Positions 11,188-22,137 of a stretch of 64,000 nt of DNA are shown piece by piece. The stretch is from Chytriomyces cf. hyalinus JEL632. Lineage: Eukaryota; Chytridiomycota; Chytridiomycetes; Chytridiales; Chytriomycetaceae. Positions within the stretch are counted from its first letter, which is position 1, and the number at the start of each line of letters is the position of its first letter. The notes beneath the pieces were generated by a model that was not told where the DNA came from, searched no databases, and was given only the letters and a program-made list of their open reading frames with translations. Position numbers and translations under genes: made by a program. The stretch is from the NCBI GenBank assembly GCA_025435555.1, contig JAIWWG010000032.1, positions 124,001-188,000 of the forward strand, given 5' to 3'.

Positions 11188-12584
11188 ATGGACCACCGCG
11201 TCAGCCCAGCCCTCAACTACTCGCAACCACTCGTCTCTCGCACTCCGCTCAGACGGAGGTTCGTTCTCTTTCTTGATGCTACTGGGCCTGCCAACCAAAC
11301 CCCAACAGACGTGTGGTTGTTTGACTGTGGCGAAGCAACCCAGCACCAACTCATCCGCTTGAACGGGGACCCAAAGACCCTCGCAGTGCGAGACCCAATG
11401 GATCCAAATGCAGCATCGAAGGACATTGTTGCGCCAAAACTGTCGCGAGTCTCGGCTGTGTTTCTAACACTTGCACGGCGACCATTGCTTTGGGCTCCCT
11501 GGATTCCTGTGCACAGCGGGATCGGTCGTGCGTATCGGCGAGGAGAGAGACCCCATTCATGTGTATGGGCCTCAGGGGACAAAAAGCTATGTCCAAGGTG
11601 TCCTTGACGCAACGCTGTCTCGCATTGGAAGAGGGTAAGGATGTCAGCTTGATTGAGTGCGTTGGTCTGATCCCCGCGTATGCAGAATCGTCCTTCATGA
11701 AATGCTGATTCCCAGTCACTTGTCCCATGCCGATGATCTTGAACTGGTTGCGAAACTATCCGTGACAAGGCCTCCGCACATTGACGAACTCGACGGTTCA
11801 GATTTCATTGCATCCAGTTTCACTACCGCAGACAGTATGAACCGGGCAGATTGGTACTGGACAATTATCACTGGAAACGAGCAAGGAAAGTCAGGAGCCT
11901 CGAGGCTCACTGTGCAAGCATCTCCGATACCCCACACTGTGACAACTGTCGGCTATTTCGTCACCGAACCGCAGATCCCAGGTTGGTTACGCGCAGACCA
12001 AATCACACCCATCTTGCAACGAAATAAGGCGGCGTTGGGGTTAAAGAACCCAATGATTTTACTGTCAAAGATCAAGAATGGCGAGACGTTGACGATGCCA
12101 GATGGAACTGTTCTTTTGCCTTTGGAATTTACTGATCCAGCGCGCCGAGGTCGCCGTGGTTTGATTTTGGGGGGACACTTCGAATGCCGAAAATTCTGCG
12201 CTCGTCAAACTGGTCGATGAATTGAAGAAGCAGGACGCAACACCCAATTCCAACGCGGATGAATGTGTCGTTGATTTGGTCATTCACGAAGCAACCAATT
12301 CTTGTCTTGCTTCGGATATTGCAGCGGGACTCACTCCAGACTCTGTCGAGTCAACAACAATCGAACATGGACATTCCACACCACAAATGGCTGCTCAATT
12401 TGCACGGCGTGTCGGCGCTGGACGGCTGGTTCTAAATCACTTTTCAAGTAGATACAAGGGTGACGCGGATGAATCGAGTTAATTGGTGATGGAACAAGTG
12501 CGGCAACTTGCTGTCGATGTATTTGGCAATGATCGAGTAGTATGTGCGCGCGATTTTATGAATGTCGGTGTGCCATCGAAATAA
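11188..12584 (+). pseudogene. Short-form tRNase Z (ribonuclease Z) copy with frame lesions
   Basis: tRNase Z removes tRNA 3' trailers and is a metallo-beta-lactamase-fold enzyme. Recognisable blocks are VWLFDCGEATQHQLIRL, LHGDHCFGLPGFLCTAG, PIHVYGPQGTKSYVQGVLDA, then after an intron at about 11634-11686 GIVLHEMLIPSHL, the GDT motif region (ILGDTSNAENSALVKL), VIHEATNSC, HSTPQMAAQFARRVGAG, LVLNHFSSRYKG and NDRVVCARDFMNVGVP. Three lesions break it. Two bases are missing in the ACAC run near 11468, exactly in the catalytic HxHxDH motif (ACA-C-TTGCAC). One extra G sits in the six-G run near 12169-12174. An in-frame TAA at 12480-12482 precedes the conserved C-terminus. No splice signals lie at these points. 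Either a dead duplicate of an essential gene or local sequence error. Confidence 0.75.
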
Positions 12585-12660
12585 AAAAAAAAAGTCAAGA
12601 AGCAGACTCTGGAGGGTTTTTTTTTTATCTGACCCAGAAAGTATACACGCGTCCTGAAAC

Positions 12661-13055
12661 TATCTTTGCATCTCTTGCACCTTTATAACCTTTTCTCTCT
12701 CCTCTGCAAGCATTTCCTTACGAATCCTCATGTCGGTAAAGTCGTCAAGAATCTTGTGGAAATCTACATAAATGAGCTGATACCATTAGAAAAAACATGG
12801 ATAACTGAGAAAACACACGCGCTGCGAACAAAACTCGACAAGCTCGCAAAAGATGTAGTCTCCTTCAGTGATTCGGATGCCCGAAAAAAGTCCAAAAACA
12901 CGCGAAGTTTTCGGCACGACGCGTGAGCGAGACTTGATGCAGTGGAACCGCCCCCTGATGGCAGCTTCGACCCATAGAACAGCTCGGATCGCAAGCTGGG
13001 CGGAAGTCCGGTTGACGAATCGGTGCCAACTCTTCCGTTGTTCATTTCTGCACAT
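12661..13055 (-). pseudogene. Relic of a cyclic-nucleotide-gated channel 3' end
   Basis: The minus strand at 12661-12790 encodes WYQLIYVDFHKILDDF then TDMRIRKEMLAEEREKVI, clearly related to the last exon of the channel gene at 26178 (LTYTDFHMILDDFADMKVR and DMLAMEREKVLRM). Upstream, 12786-13055 is open and contains GDYIFCELVEFCSQR but is separated from the tail by a stop. No cyclic-nucleotide-binding beta-roll or pore sequence can be found. I infer a truncated, decayed duplicate of the channel terminus. The sequence from 13056 to 13371 shows nothing I can support. Confidence 0.6.
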
Positions 13056-13371
13056 AAAATGGGTTCAGTTATGGAGAAACCAGCGGTCCGGGGGCTATGC
13101 CCACGGAGAGCCGGCGGAGTGCCCTGAACAGCAGCCCAAATTTATTGAGGACAATAAAGAGTATCAACGAGTCTGATCGCCCCGTTAAGGCGGCAAGGGA
13201 AGTTTGGGATGCTGGGCAGGGCAGCCGCTGCGACCAGGGGTGGTGCGGGCGGGTTGCTTGAGAGTCAGGAAAGGAGTCGATTTGGATTTCTAATCCATTG
13301 TGACTCATTGGCTATTTCGATTTTATATTTAATATAAAAATAAAATCGGCCAAAAATATAGAAATATAAAA

Positions 13372-14391
13372 ATGCAGAGTGTGATTCTTGGGCTCGTTGC
13401 GCTGGTTCAATTTGCGCTCGCCTCAAACAACTACCACATTACGATGGAACCGCAGTCGAAACACTGCTTCTATGAGCCCATGACGATCGGGCAGAAGCTG
13501 GGGCTGTCGTTCCAGGTACTTTTTTGAAAATATTTATTAGCCAGTTCCACAAAGCGATGCTCACCGGACTTATAAACAGGTTTTTGGGTCTTCGAACTTG
13601 GACATTGACTTTTGGGTATCGCGTTTGTGCTTCTGCTCGTCAAAAGGAGGACAAACAAAATCTAACATTGCAAAAACGAAACTCCAAATCTATTCATGCA
13701 AAAAAAAAAAAAACACGCATGGTAAAAATAATGTGTAGGTGACGAATCCAGATGAGTTGATTGTTCAGAGTGCTTTCCGCACATCGACGGGGTCGTTTGT
13801 GGTGGATGCGGCCAAGGACGGAATGCATTCGTACTGCATCTCAAACATGGGGCATGGTATGTGTGTGTGTGTGTGTGTACTTCCGTTTTGAGAGGACCGT
13901 GTGTGTGTGGCTGATTGCACTCTCTCTCTGCAGCTGGAAATGTCGAAAAATCAGTTTCATTTTCAGTCAATGGGCCGGATGAGCAGTACAAGAGCGCTGA
14001 AAAGAGGGCGGCTGGACAAAAGGGTCAAGAAGGTGCGTTAATAGTGTAGCTTTCGTGCGTGGGACTCGAAGTGTTTACAAGAGGAGTTCGCGAAATACAG
14101 ACGTCAAAGGATCGCTTGAAACTGAAGTTCGCGAACTCGCAAACACGATCCAGCAAGTGAATGATGAGCAGCAGTATATTCGCACGCGATTGCTGAGACA
14201 TCACGCCAGTATGTTTTTAAGTAGTTTACTTCTTTCTCTCACTGAACAACTCTTGGCTCGCAATAATAGCTGCAGAAAGCACAAACTCGCGCGTAGTGTA
14301 CTGGACGATATTTGAAGGGATGATGATTGGGGGAGTGATTGGATACCAGATATACTACATTACGCAGTTGAGTGTGACTTGTTTTGTTTAG
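13372..14391 (+). CDS. p24/TMED family ER-Golgi cargo receptor
   Basis: Single-pass p24 proteins cycle in COPI/COPII vesicles and help package cargo such as GPI-anchored proteins. Six exons: 13372-13515, 13580-13615, 13739-13856, 13934-14032, 14101-14208 and 14270-14391. A signal peptide (MQSVILGLVALVQFALA) is followed by the GOLD domain: MEPQSKHCFYEPM, VFGSSNLDIDFWV, GSFVVDAAKDGMHSYCISN (the two GOLD cysteines are present) and SVSFSVNGPDE. The coiled-coil LETEVRELANTIQQVNDEQQ leads to RVVYWTIFEGMMIGGVIGYQ, the membrane segment. The cytosolic end is short (ITQLSVTCFV) and lacks the usual FF plus dibasic COP-binding signal, although it ends with the common hydrophobic FV. A very small exon 2 of 12 codons is characteristic of this locus. 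Confidence 0.88.
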
Positions 14392-14486
14392 ACAGAGACG
14401 CTTGGTCTGATGATTCTTGCTTTGAAACAAAACTCAGATTCTTTACAAAGACGAGCAGAAGAATGGTCTGAATATATGCATGAGGG

Positions 14487-14571
14487 AGAGAGTGTGTGTG
14501 AGAGTGTGTGTGAGTGTGTGAGTGAGTGTGTGTGTGAGTGTGTGTGAGAGTGTGCGTGTGAGCGTGAAAAT
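14487..14571. repeat. GT/GA simple-sequence tract
   Basis: An imperfect GTGTGAGA / GTGTGAGT microsatellite fills most of the space between the p24 gene and the next start codon. It is followed at 14600-14655 by a CT-rich tract just upstream of the ATG at 14690. Such tracts are common in core promoters of this window and may be part of the promoter. Confidence 0.85.
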
Positions 14572-14689
14572 AAACTCATTTTCATTTTAATCTAAACAGC
14601 CATCGCCTATTTCTCTTCTTCTCTCTTCTTCTTCTCTCTTCTCTCTCTCTCCCCAACCAGCCCCATCAGCAACCACACATCCAAACCCA

Positions 14690-17497
14690 ATGCACTCTGC
14701 TCTCGCTCTGTGCGTGCTCAGCCTGTCGCTGTGCCGCTCAGTCGCTGCCTTCGACTGGTCCCTCAAAGGCCCCGGCAACACCTACACCGCCTTGGAATGC
14801 CGCATGACGGTTCCACCCGTCCCAGTCAGACCTGCCGCCGGGAAGGATGCCACCTACTTCTACTGGTATCTAGAAACAGTGATCGTACCCCATCTCCATC
14901 TTGCCCCTAATTTGATCATTTTCAACCCCCAGGCCTGGTCTCCAAACGAACCAGTACGCTCCAAACTACAACCCCATTGGCTTTGGTGCGTATTGCATGC
15001 TTGGAACTATATCTCTGCATCCGTCTGACTTGTTCGAAATACAGGTGTCCTCCAACCAGTGCTCACATACGGCAAAGCATGCACACCGAACCAGCCAGCC
15101 GGCGCAAGCGTATACCGAGGATGGTTCATTTCCGCACAATACGTGAACCCGAAAGGAACCGAAACTGGATACAAAGGATGCCAGGGCGGAAACATGATGG
15201 ATGTTGCGGCAGGAGACACGTTGATGATGAGCATGGTCCTTCAAGGAACCACATGGGTTCAAACAGTGACCCGTGTAGGAGTTGCGTGCTCTGGTCCTGG
15301 AAGCGGGGTTTCGAGCCCTGACGGATGCCAAGTATCGTATGCACTGGACATGCGTGGACAGGGGCAGAATCGGGCTGAGATTGTTCTCGAATTGTACTTT
15401 AATGCCGTTGTGACGGATAATGTTTTGTTTTCGGATATTCGTCTTGTTGCGGCCAAGCCGGAGCCTGCAGGCAGCGTTGCATTCTGTAACGAGCTTTCCA
15501 GACTGCAGAAAAACGAAGCATGCACAGGCATGGCGTTGAGTCAAGACGGCCTGACTTGCACCATCAGCAGTTGTCTGTTTACTGCCACAGCTTCTCGTGA
15601 GTTTGCATTTTCATGTTCCCCATCACCAAAAATTCCGAACTAACAGTTTCTTCAAAAAAACAAAGGCGCGGATGTTCCCACCCTTGATCCAGCAACCATC
15701 GACAACAGTAACAACGGTGGTGTCGACGCTCAGGGAAACCCAATCTCTGTCGGAAGCACCATCCCCCCGCCAGTCGACAACAACAATGGGGGCCTTGGTG
15801 CAGGTTCAATTGCACCCCCAACCGACAACACGTCTGGAACAGGAAACACCTCAGGGGCTACCACGCCGTCAACAGGAGGCGGCTCAACTGCTGGCAGTAC
15901 AACAACAACGGGAGGATCTACCCAGACTTCGTCAAAAGGAATCAGCAACACCGTGCTCTATGGTGCCATTGGTGGAGGCGTTGCATTGCTTCTCATTGTC
16001 GGCATTGTCATGTGCAATCGTCGTTCAAAGAGCGTCGATGATGAGGATGATGTTGCCAAGTCTGGCAAGTATGTCCAATCGAATGAGAAGCCTGATTTCA
16101 GTGATGCAAAGGAAAAATACTCTGATCGGCCCGTGTCTGCCATCAACAACTCGTTGCTACCACCGCGCCCACCAAGCGCTGCGCGAAGCACTGGAAAATC
16201 AGATAGCCCTCCTTCAAGCCAGAATGGACGCGACTTGTTGAGACCTGATGTTTCAGCGTCTCGCAGAAGCCACTTGGACTTGTCTTCAAATGGAAAGTCT
16301 CGATCAGCGAGTCGTCAAGAAATGGTTCAAGAGTCACAAGTACATGTCCCCGTGGCAGCCAGTGGAAATGCGCGTGCAATCGATCTTTCAAAACACGATT
16401 CTTTGATGGAGTTTTATCTGGCCCCACCTGCCGCCGAAGCGCCAAGAGCGCCTTCGCGTCAGGAATTGTTGGCGGCTGTTGGTTCTGGAAATGGTCGATC
16501 TGCGTCAAGACAACGTGATTTCGATCAAGTTGGAATGACATCCACTACACACGTCTCAAGCGGAAATGGCCGTTCTTCTTCCCCACAGCGAGAAATAATG
16601 TCTGGAAACAGTCGGGCGCGCTCTGCCTCTCGCCAAGACGTGATTATTGACAAAGAAGTACCAACGAGTTACAACAGCCGCCGTGCATCCCGTGTGGAAG
16701 CCATGGGCGGCTACTTGGCTCAACCCGTCGCCAACAGCAGTCGCCGCACTTCTCGCGCAGATCTTGTGGAACCAGTTCAAAGCTCAAGCAGCAACCGCCG
16801 TACTTCTCGTATCGATATTGGCAGCAATGGTCTTGCCGTTGAATCCAATGAAGTGAATGCTTCCAGCTCAAACAGTCGCCGCCATTCTCGTCAAATGGAA
16901 TCTTCCCGCCGTTCTTCCGTTGTTGTAGGGGGTAGCAGCGCGCTTCACAGTAGAATTGACCGCCAAATGACTCCACCTCCAGTTGAAGAACCTACTTTAG
17001 TTGTCATCCCTGGCCGTGACGCAAGCCCAAGCCACCGCGTAAACTACACCCGCCGCATGTCTTCTGCTGTTGCATCCAGCCCCGTTCGAGTTCCCCACGG
17101 CAGCCATGCTGATGCCTACGACGACGCACCAACGTCTCCCGTCTCTGCAGCTTCTGGATCCGGAAACGGCCGGCAACCTCGAAACGACCAACTTCGTCGT
17201 CAATCTGGAAGCGGGTTTGCAACGGCGGTCGCCGTGGAAGAACGGCAAAGCAGATCCCGCGAGAATTTAAACAGCAACAACAGCCGCCGCAGTGATGGCC
17301 GTAAACCGCATTCTGGAAACGCGCGTGAAGCCAGCGCAAATCGTATCGCAGCAGCTGCTGCTAGACAGAGAGACACGAGTGTGAGCAGTGTTACGAGTAG
17401 AAGGGGTAGAACTGCAGAGACAACCTCAGCAGGCAGCAGGTCTGTCCGTGAGAGGAGTGAGAGTGCTCAGCGACCTGGTCAGGATGATTTGTGTTGA
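14690..17497 (+). CDS. Secreted type I membrane protein, paralog A, with long Ser/Arg repeat tail
   Basis: Family not recognised by name. Exons: 14690-14865, 14933-14985, 15045-15596 and 15666-17497. A signal peptide (MHSALALCVLSLSLCRSVAA) is followed by FDWSLKGPGNTYTALECRM, YFYWPGLQTNQYAPNYNPIG, FGVLQPVLTYGKACTPNQ, GCQGGNMMDVAAGDTLMMSM, LDMRGQGQNRAEIVLELY and a Cys-rich end (SRLQKNEACTGMALSQDG). The ectodomain of about 280 residues looks like an all-beta, possibly concanavalin-like, fold; GVLQPVL is its hallmark. A Pro/Thr/Ser/Gly-rich linker leads to the membrane helix VLYGAIGGGVALLLIVGIVM. The cytosolic part of about 490 residues repeats units such as NGRSASRQ, NSRRASR and SSNRRTSR. Paralogs lie at 17739 and 22138 and a relic at 36309. 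Adhesion or carbohydrate sensing is only an inference. Confidence 0.82.
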
Positions 17498-17533
<36 letters not shown>

Positions 17534-17738
17534 GCGTTGTGTTCCATTTTGTTTCCACTCGTCTTTCCCCGGCCTTTGTATCTTTCTCTAAAACAGAAGT
17601 TAAATAGTAAACACATCACATATATCTCTCGTCCGTCTTTGTTCAAAATAAACCTGCGATGCGCCAAGTCAGAATGAGACATTTCCTGGTTAAAAACCCT
17701 AATCCAATTTGGGAAAACAAAGCGCACACTCCATCAAA

Positions 17739-19641
17739 ATGGCGTTACCAACTCCAACACCTGCACAAACAAGTGCATGTCTGCTGGTGCTTGCCATCTT
17801 CAGCAGTATGGCCGGCCACGCTGCTGCCTTTGACTGGACCCTGCACGGCCCCCAGAACAGCTACGTTTCCTTCTCGGCAACGCTCATTGTCCCTCCCATG
17901 CCGGGGAAACCAGCAACAGGCGATGGAACCTGGTTCTACTGGTATGTTTTGATGCCCTTTAGTTTTACGAAGCCGCTTGTGTTGACCCAATTTTCCCTTG
18001 CACCAAAGGCCCGGACTTCAAACCGATTCCCGTGCAGCAAACTACAACCCGATAGGATTCGGCGTTCTCCAACCAGTTCTCTCCTACGGCCCCGCATGCT
18101 ACAACAAAGGATCACAGCCCCTCACCCGTAAACCTTACGAATCCTGGTACGTCAGCAACTGGTATGTGAACCTTCAAAAGGACCCACTCCCCGGATACCG
18201 CGGATGCTTCAGCAGCGAAATGATGCTCGTAAACCCTGGAGACAGTCTCGCAATGTCTCTCGTCCTGGACGGGACAACTTGGCTGCAATCTGTGACTCGA
18301 CAAGGGAAAGAGTGTTCAGGCGGGGGATCAGCATCTGCAACTGGATGTCAAGTTTTGTATTCACTGGATATGTTGGGACAAGGACAGAATCGTGCTGAAT
18401 TGGTGTTGGAGCATTGGAACAAGGCTGGACCATATACGAATGTGGCGTTCAATGATATCACGCTTGTGACTGCGAATGCGGAGCCTGCGTCGAGTTTACA
18501 GTTTTGTACGGAGAGATCGTTGCTTCAAAAGTATGAAGCGTGTAGTGGGATGGTGTTGAGCGATGATAAAAAGACGTGTACTATTCAGCAGTGTTTGTTT
18601 GCTCCTCCTGCGTTGCGTGAGTTTTTGACTTGCTCTTTTCGTATCTATATTTTTTTCGGTGTACTGATATCTCTCTTCTTTGATTCAGCATCGCCTGTGG
18701 TCGTTGTTACTACTGCAGCTGGCGCAAATGCTACCGCTACAGTACCTGCCGATCCCGCCGCAACAAACACTACCGCTGCATCCACCGAGACTGGGACCGA
18801 AAGCGATGGCGGATTCAGCTTTGCCGGAGTCGGTCCAATGGCACCCCCAGCAGACGCTCCACCCGACACCACAGCAAACTTGCTCAGTATCAAAGAATCC
18901 AACCCCGACACGGGGACCACGAGCATCAACGGAACATCCCCGAACGTTGTGTGGGGTACAACAGAGGAAGGCTCTGGTGTGGCGAATCCACCACCACCCG
19001 CCGCGGCACCGTCTCCCTCTTCGAGCACTTCAGCACAAGGACTCGGTGTAAAAGGTGCAAACATTCCACAGTGGGTTATTTATGCCGGAGCCGGTGGTGG
19101 AGCGTTTATTCTTCTTGTAGTGGGATTATCGGTTGTATTGTACCGTCGTCGAAAGCGAGCCCATGCACCACCCATGCCACTCGCCATGGTTCCTCCAAAC
19201 TCTGGCCGCCCGTCTAAAGACAGTTACGATAATCGAGCACACTCGCCACGCTACAACAGCCCGCAACGTAACGAACACTCCAACTTTCCACGCGGATACA
19301 ATGAAAACTCTTCCCACACTTCTCCACACCAACAACAACAAAGATACGGCTACGAAAGCCCTGTTGGAGGTGGTGCTTCGAGCCCAAACCATCGCAGAGA
19401 CCGAGGTGACGCGCAAAGTGATTCGAGACAGGGTCGGTCCACGAGGAACGCGTCTAGTAGTCGTGCTGCCGGTGGGAGAGACTACTCCGACTCGCATTCG
19501 AGTAATGCGAGGTCTGGGGAAGGTAGAGACAGAACAAGAGATTATGTGCGTTCAGAGTCTGCGAGACGGCGAGGGGACCAAGGTAGTGGTGGGTCGAGAC
19601 GGGCAGAGAGTAGTTCCAGGAATGGAGGCGGCAGGGGTTGA
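17739..19641 (+). CDS. Secreted type I membrane protein, paralog B
   Basis: Exons 17739-17941, 18009-18616 and 18689-19641. The last intron is 72 nt, a multiple of three, so it could be read through, but the matching introns in paralogs A and C support splicing. Signal peptide MALPTPTPAQTSACLLVL... precedes FDWTLHGPQNSYVSFSATL, WFYWPGLQTDSRAANYNPIG, FGVLQPVLSYGPACYNKG, GCFSSEMMLVNPGDSLAMSL, LDMLGQGQNRAELVLEHW and LLQKYEACSGMVLSDDKK. After a Thr/Pro/Ala linker comes IYAGAGGGAFILLVVGLSVV and a basic cytosolic tail rich in Arg, Ser, Asn and His (NSPQRNEHSNFPRGY, SSRAAGGRDYSDSHSS). It lacks the intron that splits the GFG codon in A and C. The tail is unlike that of A in sequence but similar in composition. 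Confidence 0.82.
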
Positions 19642-19800
19642 ATAATAGAAACAGATGTGCATTTTAAAGAATATATATTCGATCACTCATCCAATCATTG
19701 CCCGCTTTTCCTTGAAAGGAAGATTTACACATTTGAAATGAGATTTCGACAGCGGGGTTCATAAAACTAAAATTACGTCGCGAATCTCGGAGGTGAAGCA

Positions 19801-20918
19801 ATGGGCGCATCGGATAACTCAGACTCGGGGATTCCTTTATGCGCGGGCTCCATGGCATGCCAGATTGCGCTGCAGTATGTCGTTCCGTCGCTGTGAGTCT
19901 CGGCCTCAAACCTCCCAGTCGAGCGGCACCTCTCTTCTAACATTGGAATATAGAGGATGTGTCACTGCTGCTGGCCTGACTCTGTCGCCGTACCCTGCCA
20001 TCCGGAGAGCTGTTGAAGACGGGACATTGGGAAAACTCAACACCGTCAGTGCTCTCTCACACGCAACCACTCGTCTGCTATCTGCGAAATCTCATCTGTT
20101 TTTTCATTCGCAACGCAGCTTCCATTTGGTCTCCTCGCGTGCAACGGACTTGTGTGGACAGTTTACTGTGCGTATATAAAAAAGGGAGGTGGGATTGATG
20201 ACTCATCCAATCTTCAGCATTTTACATCAAGGACTGGTTTATTTTCGCGCCCAACTTTTTTGGGTGGGTGTGTGCCACGCTGTACACTTTGTATCTGCTG
20301 CCAATGGCGACGCATAAAGCGCGGCAGTTGACGGTCTTGGGTCTTGTTGCCATCCAGTCCGTCATTTATTTGACGGGGGCCATTGCATTCATTAGCGGCA
20401 TTCAAAGAGACGCTGCGTTGACGCTGCTTGGGATTGTTGCGAACGCAGTTTTGAGTTCGTTTTTTTTTCCTTTTTGGTTTCTGTTTCCTTCTCCTTTGAT
20501 GTGCTTACCTTTTTTGGTGTTGCAAGTCATGTTTTACGCGAGCCCACTTGCCACGTGTTTTGAAGTCATCAAATTGAAGGATTCGTCGACTTTCCAGTTT
20601 CCTTTGGCCCTTGCAACGTGGGTTGCATTTTGTTGTTTCCTCGCTTGAAAACTGAGAATCTATTGCGCTTGCAGGGTCGTCAACAGCATCTTGTGGACAT
20701 CGTATGGCTTTGCCCTCAGCAACTGTGAGTTTTGATATGTTATAATGAATATATCAGGCTGTTTGATGCAACGCAACCAGGGTATATTATCGTTCCAAAC
20801 GGACTCGGAGTCGTGTTTTCCGTGCTTCAAGTGGCGCTTATTTTCGTGTACCCGAAACCAGCGCCGACAGTGAGCACCGGAACGGCAGCATCGGCAGATT
20901 ATCTCGTAGCCGAATAAA
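19801..20918 (+). CDS. SWEET-family sugar transporter 1
   Basis: SWEETs (MtN3/saliva, PQ-loop family) are seven-helix facilitators of mono- and disaccharides. Seven exons: 19801-19892, 19954-20044, 20119-20167, 20218-20454, 20527-20617, 20675-20724 and 20781-20918. Diagnostic blocks in repeat one are GCVTAAGLTLSPYPAIRRAV, DGTLGKLNT, LPFGLLACNGLVWTVY and FYIKDWFIFAPN. The linker helix is LTVLGLVAIQSVIYLTGAI, and repeat two has FYASPLATCFEVIKLKDSST, VVNSILWTSYGFALSN and YIIVPNGLGVVFSVLQVALI. The two internal repeats each contain the expected Pro and Asn residues of the transport path. It stops at TAA 20916-20918, 75 bp before the next SWEET. Its placement between paralogs B and C suggests shared regulation, which remains inference. 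Confidence 0.9.
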
Positions 20919-20993
20919 ATAGAAGAGGGAGATGGAAAAAAAAGCAGCAACTGGGCGAACTTATTATTTTTTTTCCAAAAACCGACTTTTTGA

Positions 20994-22011
20994 ATGTCAG
21001 ACGCAATCGCCGCAACTTGCAAAGGATCGTCGGCGTGCCACATCGCTCTTCAGTGGGTGGTTCCTCTGATGTTAGTGCCACGACGCATCGGATTCAGACA
21101 GCAATGCTGACGACAGCTGGTTTGCAGGGGCTGCGTGACAGCGGGCTTCCTCTTCTACTCCCCGTTCCCTGCAGTACAACGCGCACTCAAGGACGGAACC
21201 ATCGGAAAGCTCAACACGATTCCGTACGCATTACTCGCCGCTAACGGACTCATCTGGGTCCTGTACTGTGAGTTACTTTCCCTTTCACAGGTGACACCCA
21301 ATCTCACGCATGTTTTTCCAGCTTTTCTGATCCAAGACTGGTTCATCTTTGGCCAAAACTGCGTGGCTTGGGCCTCTTCGCTCTATTACACTCTTGCGCT
21401 GTTTCCCATCTCTACGCCAAAGTCTCGGTTTCTAACTACAGCACTCTTGATTGCATTTACGACGCTGATTCAGATTTCTGGCGCAATTATATTTATCACT
21501 GGGATCTCGCATGATACAGCCGTGACTGCGCTGGGTCTTGTTGCGAATGTTGTTCTTGGTAAAGTCTTTTTTTTTTTTTTCGAAAAGATGAGTGCTGGGA
21601 TTTGAAGCGAGTGTTCCAAACTCAGTTTCCTTCTACGGAAGCCCGTTGGCAACTTGTGTGCAAGTCGTTCGAGAAAAGGATTCGTCGAGTTTGGAGTTTT
21701 TGTTGGCGTTTGCGACGTGAGTTTTTTTTCTTGAAACGCTGTGATTGGCTTGTTATTAACAGTGTGCATTTCAGTGCCATCAATGGCATCTTGTGGACCT
21801 CGTATGGTTTCGCAATCAACAATTATTGTAAGTGCCGATATAGCACCCTTCTCAAGTCCTGACTCTCAAAACAGATGTCGCTGTACCAAACGGAGTCGGT
21901 GTTTTATTTGCCCTCGCGCAGCTTGTTCTGATCAGGACGTACCCTCGGAAGGAGCGCACGGCAGAAACAGACCCGGAAGATATGACACAAGTGGTGGTAG
22001 CGTCGAAATAG
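20994..22011 (+). CDS. SWEET-family sugar transporter 2
   Basis: Tandem duplicate of the gene at 19801. Exons: 20994-21070, 21128-21267, 21322-21558, 21626-21716, 21775-21827 and 21875-22011. It has lost one intron relative to SWEET 1 (the one after GKLNT) while the other positions and phases match. Conserved blocks are GCVTAGFLFYSPFPAVQRAL, LLAANGLIWVLY, FLIQDWFIFGQNCVAWASS, FYGSPLATCVQVVREKDSSS, AINGILWTSYGFAINNYY and VAVPNGVGVLFALAQLVLI. The cytosolic tail is short and acidic (ERTAETDPEDMTQVVVASK). The start MSDAIAATCKGSSACHIALQ parallels MGASDNSDSGIPLCAGSMAC of SWEET 1. Substrate cannot be read from the sequence. Confidence 0.9.
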
Positions 22012-22137
22012 AATAAATTAACGAGTGCTGTAAAATGTGCGTGTCTGTTTTGGAAACCACAAAATTAATTTCATCAGTTTCAAACAGAATTATTGACCAA
22101 GGGAAACAACCCAAGGCCCAAACCTACACAACATCGA

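Noticed and set aside
1417-12482. Reassignment of TAA to glutamine, suggested by in-frame TAA in the CCDC43-like gene and the tRNase Z copy
   Set aside because: Long clean exons (several over 450 codons) contain no internal TAA or TAG, and SWEET 1, CHMP7, the channel and ethanolamine kinase end naturally at TAA. The two cases are better explained by an intron or decay.
13056-13371. Open minus-strand stretch at 13069-13308 as a gene
   Set aside because: Low complexity, no start context, no family features and no splice partners.
14487-14571. GT/GA tract as a CRISPR-like array
   Set aside because: Units are 2-8 bp simple repeats without spacers; this is eukaryotic DNA.
17503-17532. CT repeat after paralog A as coding sequence
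   Set aside because: It follows the TGA of paralog A and encodes only Ser-Leu repeats; it is a 3' untranslated microsatellite.
18617-18688. In-frame read-through segment in paralog B as extra coding sequence
   Set aside because: It has intron ends, is hydrophobic and T-rich, and matches intron positions in paralogs A and C.
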